Shown: piece by piece, positions 33,353 to 44,868 of the stretch
Layout of the letters: the number at the start of each line of letters is the position of its first letter
How positions within the stretch are numbered: the stretch's first letter is position 1
Assembly (NCBI GenBank): GCA_028023455.1
Contig: JAQFVV010012495.1
Location: 1,643,711-1,707,710 of the forward strand
Direction of reading: 5' to 3'
Source of the DNA: Epiperipatus broadwayi
Taxonomy: Eukaryota; Onychophora; Udeonychophora; Euonychophora; Peripatidae
DNA: 64,000 nucleotides
The notes under the pieces: model-generated
What the model was told of the DNA's origin: nothing
The model's database searches: none
What the model saw: only the letters and a program-made list of their open reading frames with translations
Position numbers and translations under genes: made by a program

Positions 33353-33995
33353 AAGCAATATACAGAATCTTATAATTAAATATTAGTAAATACAGTAATC
33401 AAAAATGTTGAAAAGTACAAAAAATATAATCATCACTTAGGAGCCTTTCTACTATCCTCATAGTCTTTGTCAACTAATACTTTGAAAGGTTCACCTTCTT
33501 ACATTAAATAAATTAATAAATAACTCTGAAGATAAAACCTCATTTATAAATAAAAATTGCATCATTTATGAATGAATATGTAAGTGTGGTAGGGATATAT
33601 AGGGGAGGTGTACATTGGAGAAAAGAACTAAAGAGCACTTGTTTTTATTAAAAAAGGTTCAAAATATGAAACAAATTTGCAAAGGTAATAATAATGTAGC
33701 AGCTTCCGTTTTTTACTACCATAATAAATTGTGTATATATTGTTTTAATTTCAATTATAATAATGTAAAAATATTGCAAATTGAAAGAGATAATAATAAA
33801 AGTAAAATAAAGGAATCTATGCTAATATATAAATACAAGCAGGACTTAATCAATAGGCATGCAGCAAATGTTAAGATCACGGAATTATGGGAAGGTTAAC
33901 CTTTCAGAGTATTAGTTGACAAAGACTACTAGAATATCTTTTATACTTTTCAAAATTTTCTATTACTGTATTTACTAATATTTAATTATAAGATT
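33353..33995. mobile_element. Foldback element with a PLE endonuclease tail inside
   Basis: Left arm 33353-33500 (CAATATACAGAATCTTATAA ... GTCTTTGTCAACTAATAC) and right arm 33886-33995 (GTATTAGTTGACAAAGAC ... TTATAAGATTCCATA) are inverted. In the middle a plus-strand open frame from 33615 encodes NNVKILQIERDNNKSKIKES and then DLINRHAANVKITELWEG, the PLE endonuclease C-terminus. Same architecture as 19850-20448 and 27871-28290. Confidence 0.85.
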
Positions 33996-34905
33996 CCATA
34001 CATATATATCAAAAAAATATATTAAAGGTTTGAATTTTTTTTTATCTTTATAACAATTAGTCTGTTTCGACATAAGGAAGTGTTCAAAGACTTTGCATTT
34101 TGCAGTATCTTTTCATTTAAATTTTTTTGATTCTCATTGTATTTGTTACCTTATTAATCTACTCTAGGGCTTAGTTTAGGACATTACCCTAAGATAATGA
34201 TAATTGGGTTAATTTTCTCTCAAACTTTGTAAGCAACAGTTTCATTTTGATATAAATTGTCAAGCATTTCTATAATTTCATTTTTGTATTAACTTATTAG
34301 TAATTAGGTATTAACGAGTTATTGTGAAGCTTTAATTAATTATATTATTTACTCCTAAATAATTTTATATAACATCTTGTTCGCAAAGCAAATGAAATGA
34401 TACAACTATACCATAAAGCCCAGACACTCTATACTGATTAATTACTTTTTAAGTAATAAATATCAATTTTATACAAACATGTTTGTATAAAATAATAGTA
34501 AAAACAATGCTAGAATTACCAAAACAGTATTAAAACTAAAACAGTCATATAAAACCAAATTGAATTGATTTCAATAATATATTTTCTTGTTTCTCTCAGT
34601 TACCTTCAGTAAAAAACACAGTAAGATAACAAAGTAAACCAAGAACAATTTACTATAGACAGATGCAATTATAAAGATTGAGGTATGAGAGTAATTTGAA
34701 GGACTATGAATCTGACGAAAATATTTCCAATACAGTTCCCTGTTAATCAGCTAAATTAGTCATTATTTTTAAGATTTAAAATTATCCACTGCTGATATTT
34801 TTAATAGAGGATGTGTGAACGTATATTTTCATATAATATTTCAATGTGTATTGATGGAGGAAGGAGAGTGTAATTATATATTGAAAGATGGAAGTTGAAA
34901 CATAC
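33996..34905. other. Probable intron downstream of exon 2
   Basis: No recognised coding or repeat feature. It would be intron 2 of the minus-strand gene whose exons lie at 34906-34995 and 35271-35421. Confidence 0.4.
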
Positions 34906-34995
34906 TTAAAATTTTTAATGGCTCATATCTAGCTTTAACAATTTTTAACTCTACTAATTCTAATCGTAAGCCCTTGGTATGGGGAAAAATAAGAT
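34906..34995 (-). CDS. Exon 2 of an unidentified minus-strand gene
   Basis: A 90-nt exon with a good acceptor (CCAAAATTTCAG|AT) and donor (TTTTAA|GTATGT). It encodes LIFPHTKGLRLELVELKIVK, then ARYEPLKIL. Its first two bases complete the codon left by exon 1 (G+AT = Asp), so both frames stay open across the junction. It ends in phase 1. The alternating hydrophobic and charged pattern suggests beta strands. I do not recognise the protein. The next exon was not found with confidence. Confidence 0.6.
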
Positions 34996-35270
34996 CTGAA
35001 ATTTTGGAAAACACGGTTTTCCGCGAAGTGCAGTTTTTTTTTTTTTTATTCTTAGAAAAAATTAACTGTTTCTGCATAAAGTTGGAAAAGTTGCTAACTC
35101 TGTGAAAGACTTACTTTGAAAAATTATAAATTTAATTTCAAAATAAAAACTTCACTTCATAAAAAATAAAATTAAAAATTACGCGCCATATTTTTTAAAT
35201 TGTCATTGTAATAAAAGGTAAAAATTAGTAAAAATAAAAGTTCAAATAACATTTAGATAAAGGTATTTAC

Positions 35271-35421
35271 CTTCCGTCGGGAATACTTTGATAGTAGAAG
35301 TATGCATATTATAAGTAAAGGTGAAATTTTCTTCTACTCGTAAGTTTACTTCAGAATGCGGTATAAGTCTTCCTAATACTTTATCGTCATTGGTCGAAAA
35401 TTTTAATTTCTTTTTCTGCAT
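35271..35421 (-). CDS. Exon 1 (with probable start codon) of the same gene
   Basis: 151 nt from ATG (35421-35419) to a donor (CGGAAG|GTAAATACC). It encodes MQKKKLKFSTNDDKVLGRLI, then PHSEVNLRVEENFTFTYNMH and TSTIKVFPTE. The ATG has a favourable A at -3. The frame stays open about 12 codons further upstream (RIDFRLR), so it may instead be an internal exon with an acceptor in the T-rich tract near 35445-35455. There is no signal peptide, so a cytosolic or nuclear product is likely. The interval is richer in CpG than the surrounding DNA. The family is not recognised. Confidence 0.6.
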
Positions 35422-35485
35422 TCTCAAACGAAAATCAATTCGAAATGTAGCAAAAAAAAAAATTAATCCGAAATATTACGCTTTT

Positions 35486-35491
35486 CACGTG
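35486..35491. promoter_or_regulatory. CACGTG E-box upstream of exon 1
   Basis: A palindromic CACGTG about 65 bp upstream of the probable ATG of the gene at 35421. It lies in a locally CpG-containing stretch with TATATA sequence at about 35504-35510. A bHLH-type binding site is possible; this is motif presence only. Confidence 0.3.
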
Positions 35492-35499
35492 ATTTCAAT

Positions 35500-36124
35500 C
35501 TATTATATATACGCTTCTTTTATACATTGTGTTCGCTATTAAACGTGTTTATTTTATACTTGAATGAAAGTTTTTATTTACGTTATAATTAAATTGGATC
35601 TTAATTTTGTTTATTTCTTTAAGTAAAAGTATTTTGTTCTATGTCAGTAGAGTTACAAATAAGTTTTTGATTTACCAGTAAAAAGTCGTTGATGTTTTAC
35701 TTCTGTTAAAAAGAAATGACTGTTAGATTCACTTCTCTGTAATGAAAGTAGCTTTAAAATGGAATCGTATTTTGTGTTGTATTCACTGCATCAACTTTCC
35801 TCCGAACAATATCTGAGTTGCAATATGGCTGATACTGTCTATGGTGTAACACTTTTTTCCACTTGCAACCCCCATATAATTTTGCACGACCCATTATATG
35901 TTGTTACCATCCTATTACAAGCAATATAAGGATAGTAATGATAAAAGTCGTTTTACCACATGCATATATATATATATGTATCTTTATATTATACTTCTGT
36001 GCATACGATTTTGTATAAGAACTTTGAAAAAACTGCATATCAAACATGAAAAGTTCTCAAAATTTTCACGAACTCCAAAAATTTTTCTGTGATCTTTTGA
36101 AGGGTCATGCTGCACATTGCTAGT
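35500..36124. other. 5' flank of the 35-kb gene, no other gene seen
   Basis: A+T-rich flank with scattered CpGs. A short (TA)n lies at 35963-35976. No coding frame has recognisable character. Confidence 0.4.
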
Positions 36125-36260
36125 CTATATAATATCTAGATCATGGGTCGTCTATGCCTTGCGAGCCAAATATGACTCTTTGATCCCAATCTTGTGGTTC
36201 TTTTATAGTGACAAACAAACACGTTTTTATATTTCTTCTTGCAATTTGTAAAACATTTTG
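36125..36260 (+). mobile_element. Degenerate hAT-like fragment
   Basis: The stretch ATCATGGGTCGTCTATGCC ... GCGAGCCAAATATGACTCTTT ... GTGGTTCTTTTATAGTGAC resembles one end of 'GCGAGCC...TGGCTCTTTGATCCC'-type hAT MITEs. No matching second end or target duplication found. Confidence 0.4.
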
Positions 36261-36314
36261 ATGACTCTAAGAGAGGAAAAATGCACATTATGTTTTTTTT
36301 TTTTAATTTAGCCT

Positions 36315-37715
36315 TATAGAATCATCACCATCATTGTCAACTATTATCAATCCACTGCAAGATGAAGATCTCTCCAAGTTCAACCCATCCCTGATTTCTA
36401 GTCTATTTTCTCCATATCCCTATGCACTTATTTCATCCATCCATCTCATATGTGGTTTCTTTTGAGGTCTTTTACAATCTCTTGAAATCCATTCCAATTC
36501 ATATTTTCTAGCAATATGTTCAGTCCAACTCCACTTCAGTCTTTTAATCCTTTCAATGATGTCAGTAACACCTGTTTGCTCTCTCACCCATATATTGTAT
36601 TTTCAATCTCTTCTAGTTACTCCTAATGTGCATCTCTCCATACTTCTTTGAATAGTCTGAAGAAGTCTCTGTATTGCTCTTCTATTAACTGTCCAATTCT
36701 CAGATCCATAAATAAGAACTGATAAAACACATTTATTAAAAACCTTTCTTTTCAAACGCATAGGCATACTTCCTTTTAAGATTAAGTTATTTCTACCAAA
36801 AGAACCCCAAACAAGTTTAATTCTATGATTAATTTCATCCATTATGTTTCCATCCATAGTAATAATCTGACCAAGTTATTTGTAGCTGTTAATTTCTTCT
36901 AAGTCATTATTATCAATCTTTATTTTCTTTTTTTTTTTTCTTTTTTTGAGAAAATCCATTGAACATTACTTAAAACTTTTTAATGTTTAGCTTTAGCCAT
37001 ACTTTCTTACTTCCATCTGATAACTCTTGCAACATTTCCTTATTTGCAAAAACAATTACATAATCTGCAAAATCTAAATGACTTAAATAAGCTCCATTTA
37101 TTTTTATTCCTTTAGCTTTCCATTTTAATCCACAAAATAGTTCTTGCAGCATTGCTGTAAAAAGTTTTGGAGATATGAAATTACCCTGTTTTATACCCTT
37201 ATCAATGTTAACTTTCCTAGTATCATTATGTAATCTAATTGTTGCTGTTGAATTTTTATAAATATTCTTTAGATTATGACAATATCCGGGTTTTATACCT
37301 TGCTAATCCAATGTTTTAATCATTGAAGAAATGCTTAAAGAATCAAATACCTTTTCATAATCTACAAATCAAAAGCATAATGGCAAATCATGTTTATTGG
37401 TCTTGTCTATAACTTCTCTCAATACTTGGATATGATTCATAGTACTAAAACCACTTTTAAAATTAAATCCAGCTTGTTCTTTTGGTTGGTTGAAATCCAA
37501 AGTTCTCTGTAGACAGTTATAATTATCTATGGTAAAATTTTTGTATAAAACTGATAAAAGATTGATAGTTCTGTAATTCCTGATATCTTCTTTATCACCT
37601 ATTTTGAATATTAATATTGCATTCTTTCAATCATCTGATACATTTTTATCATTTAGACATTTGATATATAACTTTGGCAAAAAAAAAAATATATTTCTTC
37701 ACTTGCTTTTTTTTA
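36315..37715 (-). pseudogene. RTE-like LINE, 3' half, truncated and decayed
   Basis: Minus-strand copy parallel to 21545-22910. It opens near 37715 with a SEEIYFFFCQSYISNV-type reading and has RT sequence through FDSLSISSMIKTLD (about 37320-37360). Then comes the catalytic region HLDFADYVIVFANKEMLQEL (Asp-Asp box broken to A-D-Y, about 37035-37090). NNLILKGSMPMRLKRKVFNK follows (about 36740-36800), then VLSVLIYGSENWTVNRRAIQ and QRSMERCTLGVTRRD (36603-36660). The 3' end is CATCACCATCATTG-type sequence near 36320, matching the ends of the copies at 21545 and 50068. An extra T-rich insertion lies near 36925-36950. No endonuclease part remains. Confidence 0.85.
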
Positions 37716-40700
37716 TTATAGAATAGTAATTATTATATATTTGAAATACGGGAATAAATCAAACTATCAACGTAATTTTTTATTTATATTCGTTAAGATG
37801 TCTCAGAAATTTGTATTTTTTCCTGTAGCTCTATAATGCGCCGGCAGGGGGATATATTCTTTCCCTGTGGCTTTTTTAAGCAAAATTACACTGTTAAAAA
37901 GTTTGCTGGCTCTTGATCTAGATATCTATTAATAATTTAATGCCAAGTTATGGCGACTTAAGTTAAGATTTAAAATTTTAAATAAAATGTTTGAAAAACA
38001 AATGGAAAACTTAATGCAAAAAAAAAAAAAATGCTTACCAATTGTTGCTTTGAAAATATTCAATAATATCAAGAGAAGAGTTAGGAGCATATCAGAATAT
38101 AAAGTAATATGGTTAAAAAGCACACTATTGATTTCCAAAAATGCCTTATCAATAAATATTAGTGTGATCCAAGGTCACCAATCTGGTCCATGGGCGGAGA
38201 ATATTTGCTTGTTGTTAAAAGAAAACGACAGATTACTATTGATGTTCAACGCGCGTTTAAAATTGTTTGCAAGACTTCGTAATCAATGAATACAAAAGTT
38301 TGTGCATAAAACTGATGTTATGCACCCATCGTCTTGCATCCATTGATTACTAAGGCTTGACACTGGGTGGCATTACTGTGAGTAAAGTTTGCTACTTAAT
38401 CATATAATCTTTGCAATATTCATAATCAATTCGAAGACAATGATATGTAGATATACCAATGCTTCTTACACAGAAAAAATATCAAAAACGCGAAATATAA
38501 TTTTAATACATTGTGAGCACAGAGCAAACTGTATGATCATACATTAAGGTTATATAAACGTTAATATTTCTCATATTGATGACTATTTTTCAGTGATACA
38601 ATTCCAATGATATATTATAATTTAAATATAATAAAATATATGGCGAATTTTTGATTTGTCAAACAAGCTCGACAGCTTAATGAAAGTTAATGGAATAAAC
38701 ATTAAAAAATATTTTTAATTACTAATTAATTAAAAAAATATTTTTACAAAATGCTTTTAGTATAAATTTTAAAAATGATTTTTAAAAAAAAAAACTTGTT
38801 ACCTTTAATTGCATCCTTATGGCATAGAGTTTAAAGCATCTCTTATATGCCAATATCGCCAGATTTGAATTATTTGGATGAGATAAATCTTGAGCTTTTT
38901 CAAACAATAACAAGCTCAAGATGTTTTTACCAAATGTACTTCTTATAGCCAACTTAAATAGCTTTCGTCACTAAGTGAGCATCTGGCATATAGTCATTAT
39001 TAGGCATAGGATAAAAGGTTTAGGTTAACCTCAATAAGATCATCATGAAAGCTTTGTTAAAGCAAAAATTTGACTCTCTACTGCAAAGATATGGAGGAGT
39101 TGACGATATGAAGGAGTCAGAGGTCACATTTAAGAACATGTGATTTATACCATCATCTTATCACTCTGAATTGTACATTTTTATCTAATAGTATTAATCA
39201 TCATTTTCTTAATCAAATTAAAAAGCTTAAATATAATAAAATCAGACTTTTTATCAATTATAAAGTTATTGCTCTACTATTTCAAAAAGTTATCCATATC
39301 ATGGACATACCTGAAAATTTATTAAATTCTCTAGATTTGACCATAAAGACGAAACAGATTCACTGCCCTCTTTAATTTCAACATAGACTCATTCTATCAG
39401 TCAGTGGCCTAATTGACTTCAGTTGTGCAAATTGTTCACATATATTATAATTCTATATTTAGCATGTATTTATAAAAATTAAATCCTCAAGCATATGGTC
39501 TGTTACATACTCACTCACATTTGATGACCAAATAAATTATACAAATGTATAAACAATTTTAGTGGATTGAAATATGATTCCATATAAAATTAATTTAAAA
39601 GATTTCAATCACTAATGACAACAATTTGTTGCATGTTCTGTTTAATTAAAACAATTAATTATGCAATCAAGCCAATTAATCCCTTAGTACTAAATGTAGT
39701 TAGTGCATATTTATAATAATTCAGTATGTTTTAAGATTGTAAGTGGAAAATATATTGCTTGTTCTTTTTTCTCTCTCATTCTCTTTCTTTATTACCTCCC
39801 TTTTTTTCTTTCCCTCTCTCCTTTACTATTTATTCTCTTCATTTCCTCTCTCCCAGATATATTGATGTATAAGCTTTGGAAGTATGTTTGATTTCATAAA
39901 ATAATTTTAAAATTTATTCTTCATTGTAATGTTCTTACATTATATACAGTAATGGCAGAGATTCAATCTGTTACACATATAAATGTGTGTAACATTCAAA
40001 ACATTCATTTAACCAGTCTTTTTATTCAATCTCAAACTTGTGGGCACTAAAAGTGAGAAAAATTGTTGAAGTTGACCTTCACTATTTTTTAATCGAAATT
40101 GACTTGTATTTTATTCTGATATTTGAATTTTAAAAAACTAAGGATGTCAGAATAATTGAAAATGCAGTAATATGAAAGAATTAAATCTGACTTTGATGTG
40201 TGTCCTCTTTTTTATCAGATTTTCATGTGCTTTGTGAGATTACTTTGAGAAAAATTTTTGATTGACTACAACCTTGAGATTGGTGTGATGTTTATTTAAA
40301 ATTCATAATTACTTTTACACAATAAGGGTTTAATAATTATTAAAAATCAAAAGTATATATGATTACCCATTGTTTATGTGTATATCTTTTATATTTAAAA
40401 ATATATGGTTATAAATAGCAGTGTAATATTAACAAAGAAATTCACTACATTACTTTTCAAACTGATTGCTAATACATCATCACTGACAATCTGTTAGAAT
40501 TATATTTAAAGTTTAAGTAATATTTACTAAGGCAATAAACCTAAAGCATGTGCAGTTGAAAATGCAAAGGTAGGGACCTCTACAGGTCTTAATTACAAGC
40601 TTACACAATATTTGATGGATTTATCAGATATTGACATTCAATTTTAAATACAAATATCAATCATAAAAAAGTAGCTGGTTTTAGAAATCAATCTACTTCT

Positions 40701-40945
40701 CTTGATCTTTAGATGATGAAAGAGTTCTTTGTTTTTCTCACAATCTTTTTTTTTCCTATAATTGCAAAACTCAAATATGATTTTGTGGAATTTATTTTAT
40801 TTGTAAATGTATACTACTACAAATCAAGTTCAATTTATTATATCCTGATATAGAATAACTGTTTAATACTAAAATCAAATGTTGAAAATTTACAAATCTC
40901 TCTCCAGAAAAAACAATAAATCTGTCACAGTAGAGATTGGTTAAA
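37716..40945. other. Mostly unassigned interval
   Basis: No gene supported. 37838-37880 is a small GC-rich island (GCGCCGGCAGGGGG). 38290-38400 is a single arm of the 56449-56812 foldback family (TGTGCATAAAACTGATG ... CACTGGGTGGCATTACTGTG). 39765-39850 is a CT-rich (C/T-only) tract. The rest is A+T-rich without repeats I could pair. Confidence 0.5.
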
Positions 40946-41240
40946 ATAGTAAATTCTGTTTAATAAATGAGACACGTGCTCACATAGCATTTCCCAATAT
41001 ATCACATGATCACCATTTATATGCTTACACAGGCTGTTAAGAACAATAGCAAAGTCCCCATACAGTGGTGCCACTAAGTATAAGCCTTTGTAGTCAATGG
41101 ATATAAAAAGGTTGTACATACAATTCCTGTCTAGTGCCTACTCATTCAATATCCACAAACTAGTTTCTAGCTTGTGGCTTTCATCAGTGAGGAGTATTTG
41201 GATTTGAGAGCACTGCACCTAGATCTTAGGATATAATGCT
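40946..41240. mobile_element. Foldback-family copy (TATTGAATGAGTAGG type)
   Basis: Contains the family's blocks in order: ATATCACATGATCACCATTT, CCATACAGTGGTGCCACT, GTCTAGTGCCTACTCATTCA, AGTTTCTAGCTTGTGGCTTT, then CAGTGAGGAGTATTTGGATT, GAGAGCACTGCACCTAGATC. Only one arm is complete here. A palindromic copy lies at 56449-56812. Confidence 0.75.
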
Positions 41241-41489
41241 ACCTTCCAGCATCCATCTTTTACCTATTTGGTTAACTATGAAAGTATCCTATATTAAAAT
41301 AGAATACTGTTTTCAATCCAATCTAATTGGTTTGTATAGTCATATAGATCTGAAGCTCAGTTCAGCAACTATACATTTTGGTGTCTTTGATTTTTCAAAA
41401 ACCTGTCACCATTATCCTACACGCATGATAAGTATAAAACCATAAAAACATCACATGATTATCATTTCATATTTTTGCACAGCTGTTAA

Positions 41490-41760
41490 TAACAGTAGCA
41501 AACTCTTCATACAGTATTGCAACCAAGTGCAAGCCTTCACAATCAATGAATGCAGAAAGGCATGTGCATAAAATCCCTATCTAATGCTTACTCATCAAAT
41601 ATTCTCAGACTAGTTTCTAGCTTGTGGCTTTTATCTATCTGGGAATATTAAATGAGTAGGCACTAGATAGACATTTTATGCACAAACATTCCTGCATCCA
41701 TTCATTATGAAGTCTTACACTTGATTACACTACTATATTGAAAGTTTGCTACCGTCATTG
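41490..41760. mobile_element. Foldback copy, palindromic (same family)
   Basis: Left arm 41490-41610 (CTTCATACAGTATTGCAACC ... TCTAATGCTTACTCATC) and right arm 41643-41755 (AATGAGTAGGCACTAGATAG ... GATTACACTACTATATTGAA) are reverse complements with ~20% mismatch. The outer ends reach GTAGCAAACT and AGTTTGCTAC. Confidence 0.8.
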
Positions 41761-42162
41761 ACAATACGGTGATAAAAATGCAACAGATGTGAAAATTAAT
41801 TTATCCAACTATTTATTGTAAGTTATTTACTAAATAGAATAATTCATTCTTATTTTACATTTTGTAACATGCATTTAAACGATAAATATGCAATAAAAGA
41901 AACGGGCGCACTGGCACTTAGTATTCGACATTAATAAACTACCTTTTTTTTATTCCATTGCCAAATGCTAAGTGGGATTGTCTCTTATTTACTATAACAG
42001 CATTTATTATCTTAAATGATTATATTGAACGTTAAACCTACATATATTCATGTGGTATTTTTTGTATCACACTGAGAATGTGTTAATTTATGTGAGTGTT
42101 AATACATGGACTTATAAATAAAAAAAATGACGAGTAAATATTTAAAGTGCGTGTTAAAATCG

Positions 42163-42168
42163 TTTATT
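42163..42168 (-). terminator. Candidate poly(A) signal for the GPCR gene
   Basis: AATAAA on the minus strand (TTTATT on plus), about 50 bp past the GPCR stop codon. In DNA this A+T-rich the hexamer is common, so position is the only support. Confidence 0.35.
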
Positions 42169-42215
42169 AAAACATCTTATTAATAACAATAATTAGTAAG
42201 AAACTAATTAAATTG

Positions 42216-43220
42216 TTATATACCCGTATTCTCCGGGTGTATTTTATTAGAAAAACAAAATATCTGTAAAGCACATTTTCTAAATTTTAAATTGCAATAA
42301 AAATAAATAAAAAAGGTAAATCCATAGCTCACAGATTCGAATAATAATGCCAGCATATAAGTTACATGACTAGCCCAAGGTCGTAAACTAAATCCAGCAT
42401 AATAAGTGAAAAATAAAAATGAACTTGGAATACAGCTTAAGAAAAACATAAATATTAATCCAATGAGAACGGCAAACATTTGCATTTCCTCTTGTAAGTT
42501 TCGTAATTGTTTGGACTGGTTCAAACACGATTTTCTTTTTATAACTTTTCTAAAGGTTATTATAATAGTTATATTCAAAAGTATAATACATAGCATTGGT
42601 ATAACTCGAAAAACCCATTCACGAACCCATTCAATTACATTATATGTTTCCTCAGATATAAGTTGAAGAGAACTTGCAACTGTATAAATTACGGAAGAAT
42701 TAGAAGTATGATTGGTCGAAACAGACCATCTAAATAAGTAAGGAATGTGAAAAAATAAAGCTATTAATATTATTAAATAAATTACAAAAGCTGCTAGACC
42801 AGAATTCGGCAATAAGATTTTTTTTAATGGAAAATTTATACTGACAAATCGCTCAACCGCTATGGCCACTGTGAGATGATTGCTTATTCCTAAACAGATA
42901 CAATTAACATAATTTTTGAAATGGGCAAAATAAAATGCAGCAAACCAAGTTCCTGTAAATACTGATGGGTGCATTTCACCGGAAACGATGTAAATGTGAT
43001 TACAAACAGTGACGAAGTCCGAATACGCTAAAGCTTTCATGTAACAAAAAGCTGCTGTTTTTAATTTCATTTTATTAAAAATAATAATATTAAGTACATT
43101 ACAAAAAACTCCAATTGTGTACATGATTTCTAAACTTATGAAAGTAAATAAAGATATGCTGTAATTTTCGCTTATTTTCTCTTGATAAATAAATGTTTTA
43201 TTTGAGGATAACTTGTTCAT
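42216..43220 (-). CDS. Single-exon class A (rhodopsin-like) G protein-coupled receptor
   Basis: An intact 334-residue seven-transmembrane protein with no intron. N-terminal Asn-glycosylation sites (NKT at 7, NYS at 19) precede TM1 (about 24-49, GVFCNVLNIIIF with the conserved Asn at 41). TM2 has LAYSD (Asp at 68). TM3 ends in ERF (123-125) in place of DRY, followed by VSINFPL. ECL2 has NHTSNSS but no cysteine, and the usual TM3 start cysteine is also absent, so the canonical disulfide is missing. TM6 carries SCIPSS (the CxxP element). TM7 has TFFIY in place of NPxxY, then a short basic helix 8 and tail. The layout resembles invertebrate neuropeptide (FMRFamide/myosuppressin-like) receptors, where Phe at the Pro position is common; ligand unknown. 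It would signal at the plasma membrane through G proteins. The start is the first Met of the open frame. It is the best-preserved protein gene in the window. Confidence 0.9.
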   Translation of the reverse strand: MNKLSSNKTFIYQEKISENYSISLFTFISLEIMYTIGVFCNVLNIIIFNKMKLKTAAFCYMKALAYSDFVTVCNHIYIVSGEMHPSVFTGTWFAAFYFAHFKNYVNCICLGISNHLTVAIAVERFVSINFPLKKILLPNSGLAAFVIYLIILIALFFHIPYLFRWSVSTNHTSNSSVIYTVASSLQLISEETYNVIEWVREWVFRVIPMLCIILLNITIIITFRKVIKRKSCLNQSKQLRNLQEEMQMFAVLIGLIFMFFLSCIPSSFLFFTYYAGFSLRPWASHVTYMLALLFESVSYGFTFFIYFYCNLKFRKCALQIFCFSNKIHPENTGI

Positions 43221-43621
43221 TTCAGAAAAATTAATGTTTACAAAGAGAATCTAAAAAAAAAAATGCATATATTGAAATCTTAAACTTATTATTATTGTTA
43301 AAATATAAACAATTCGAACACATATTGGTCAGTCTTGTGGGTTTTTGTTGGTAGAACGTAGGAAATCATTTTAATCAAAAGGAAAATACACCCTATACAC
43401 ATGCGCTGCTATATTGTTTTAATATCTCAATGATGTTTTGTTGAATATCAAAGCACATCTAAGGCATCTTGGAATGAGAGCATGAAGGTCTTCCTATAAT
43501 CATTTTACATCCATTAACTTTATTCAATCCACTAACAATCATGAAAATTTCTAACCTACTGTCTGTTAATATTATGAAATATTAGAATCTATATAACTCT
43601 CTATTTAATTTACTAGCATAG
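43221..43621. other. 5' flank of the GPCR gene
   Basis: No separate gene. Contains an A run just before the ATG and A+T-rich sequence. The promoter could not be located by motif. 43440-43620 is weakly similar to other repeats (TCTGTTAATATTATGAAATA). Confidence 0.35.
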
Positions 43622-43870
43622 TATTTTAATATAGGAAGCATACCAATAGCTTTAACAAGCTTTTATTGATAAGTGCTGAAGAGAAAGCCTATAAAATCTC
43701 TATCTAGAATTAGTCACATCCTCAGACCAATTGGGTTTCAAGCTTTTGACACAAAGTCTCACATCAGGGAGGTGCTAGAACATTTAGATACTAGATCTAG
43801 AATACCAACTCTTCAGCACTTATCAATTAAAGCTTGTTAGAGCTATTGTTACGCTACCTATATTACATTT
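43622..43870. mobile_element. Foldback element
   Basis: Left arm 43622-43690 (TAGGAAGCATACCAATAGCT ... TTGATAAGTGCTGAAGAG) and right arm 43795-43865 (CTCTTCAGCACTTATCAATT ... AGCTATTGTTACGCTACCTA) are inverted. The loop has no ORF. The CCAATAGCTTTAACAAGCTT segment resembles part of the arms of the palindrome at 19579-19830. A following hairpin-like segment (AAGCAAAGTCACGTGA ... TGTGACTTGCTTT) lies at 43889-43921. Confidence 0.75.
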
Positions 43871-44137
43871 CTGTAATACAAGCTTAAAAAGCAAAGTCAC
43901 GTGATTTGTGACTTGCTTTATTGATTTGCATAATATTTGAATATAATTTACTCAGAAGGGGATAACCAACAAGCAGTTTTACTTATAAATGATTGCATTG
44001 TCTATAATTTTTTTTAAATGAAACCAAAAATTATGTTCATTTACCATCACCAAATAAAAGTCATTAGTGATCATAAAAAGAATGATAAGAGTTTAAAAGA
44101 AATGCTTTTAATCAAATAAATGCACTGAAGAGTAAAA

Positions 44138-44395
44138 AAAAAAAATTTTTCTTCAACTTTCACAAATAAAAGCATTTAATGGAATTCATGATTTCCAAAT
44201 AATCAGGTAAATACAGTTGTAAAAAAATGCCCTCTTTCTTCTATCAGTGTCAGTCAAGACAAATTTTGGCATTGATACAAGAAACATAATTATTTGCAAG
44301 TTTATTTAAATGATGCTTTGGGGACCTGACTTCAGAATTACTTGTTTCACCTCATGATTTTATATGTGAAAGTTGAAGAAAATTTTCTGAAGCAT
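44138..44395. repeat. Inverted repeat
   Basis: TTTTTCTTCAACTTTCACAA near 44143-44166 and ATGTGAAAGTTGAAGAAAAT near 44364-44384 face each other, with weaker pairing outward and inward (ATTCATGATTTCC ... CCTCATGATTTTAT). Likely an old foldback element. Confidence 0.55.
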
Positions 44396-44449
44396 TGTGA
44401 TGATGGTGTTTTAGTTGTATTTGTATGTTGGATTATTTCCATCTTCTAA

Positions 44450-44868
44450 TATTAGTATTGAGTGTCTTTAGAAAAATTTAACTTTATTTAAGTATTCCAA
44501 ATATATTCAGATGTTCTCCTCTCTTCTTCAGATGTTGATGGCCTAACCAGTGACAATACTAACATCAAAATCGAACCAGGACTTTTAAATTTTTGAGTAT
44601 TGAAGTTTAAGGTAACGCTGGATGGCTCATCTGGTTTCAATGATACCTTAAAATTCAATATTCAAGAATCAAAAAAATCCAGATTCGATTCCTATGCCAG
44701 TATTGTCACTGGTTAGGCCAGCAGCACATGAAGAAGAGGGGAGAATAATACCTCTTGAAGCATTGAGCATATACTAACCTGTGTGCTATTACTAACAGTT
44801 GAATGTATTTGGAATATGTAAATAAAATAAAATTTTTCTAAAGACATTCAATACTCATATTACAACGA
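44450..44868. mobile_element. Foldback element with ~190-bp arms
   Basis: Left arm about 44452-44630 (AGTATTGAGTGTCTTTAGAA ... GATGGCCTAACCAGTGACAA ... TATTGAAGTTTAAGGT) and right arm about 44652-44866 (ACCTTAAAATTCAATA ... TTGTCACTGGTTAGGCC ... TTCTAAAGACATTCAATACT) are inverted with scattered differences. The loop is only ~25 bp. The right arm has a ~40-bp insertion near 44750-44800. No ORF. Confidence 0.85.

Noticed and set aside
42406-42666. Plus-strand ORF antisense to the GPCR
   Set aside because: Shadow of the GPCR reading frame.
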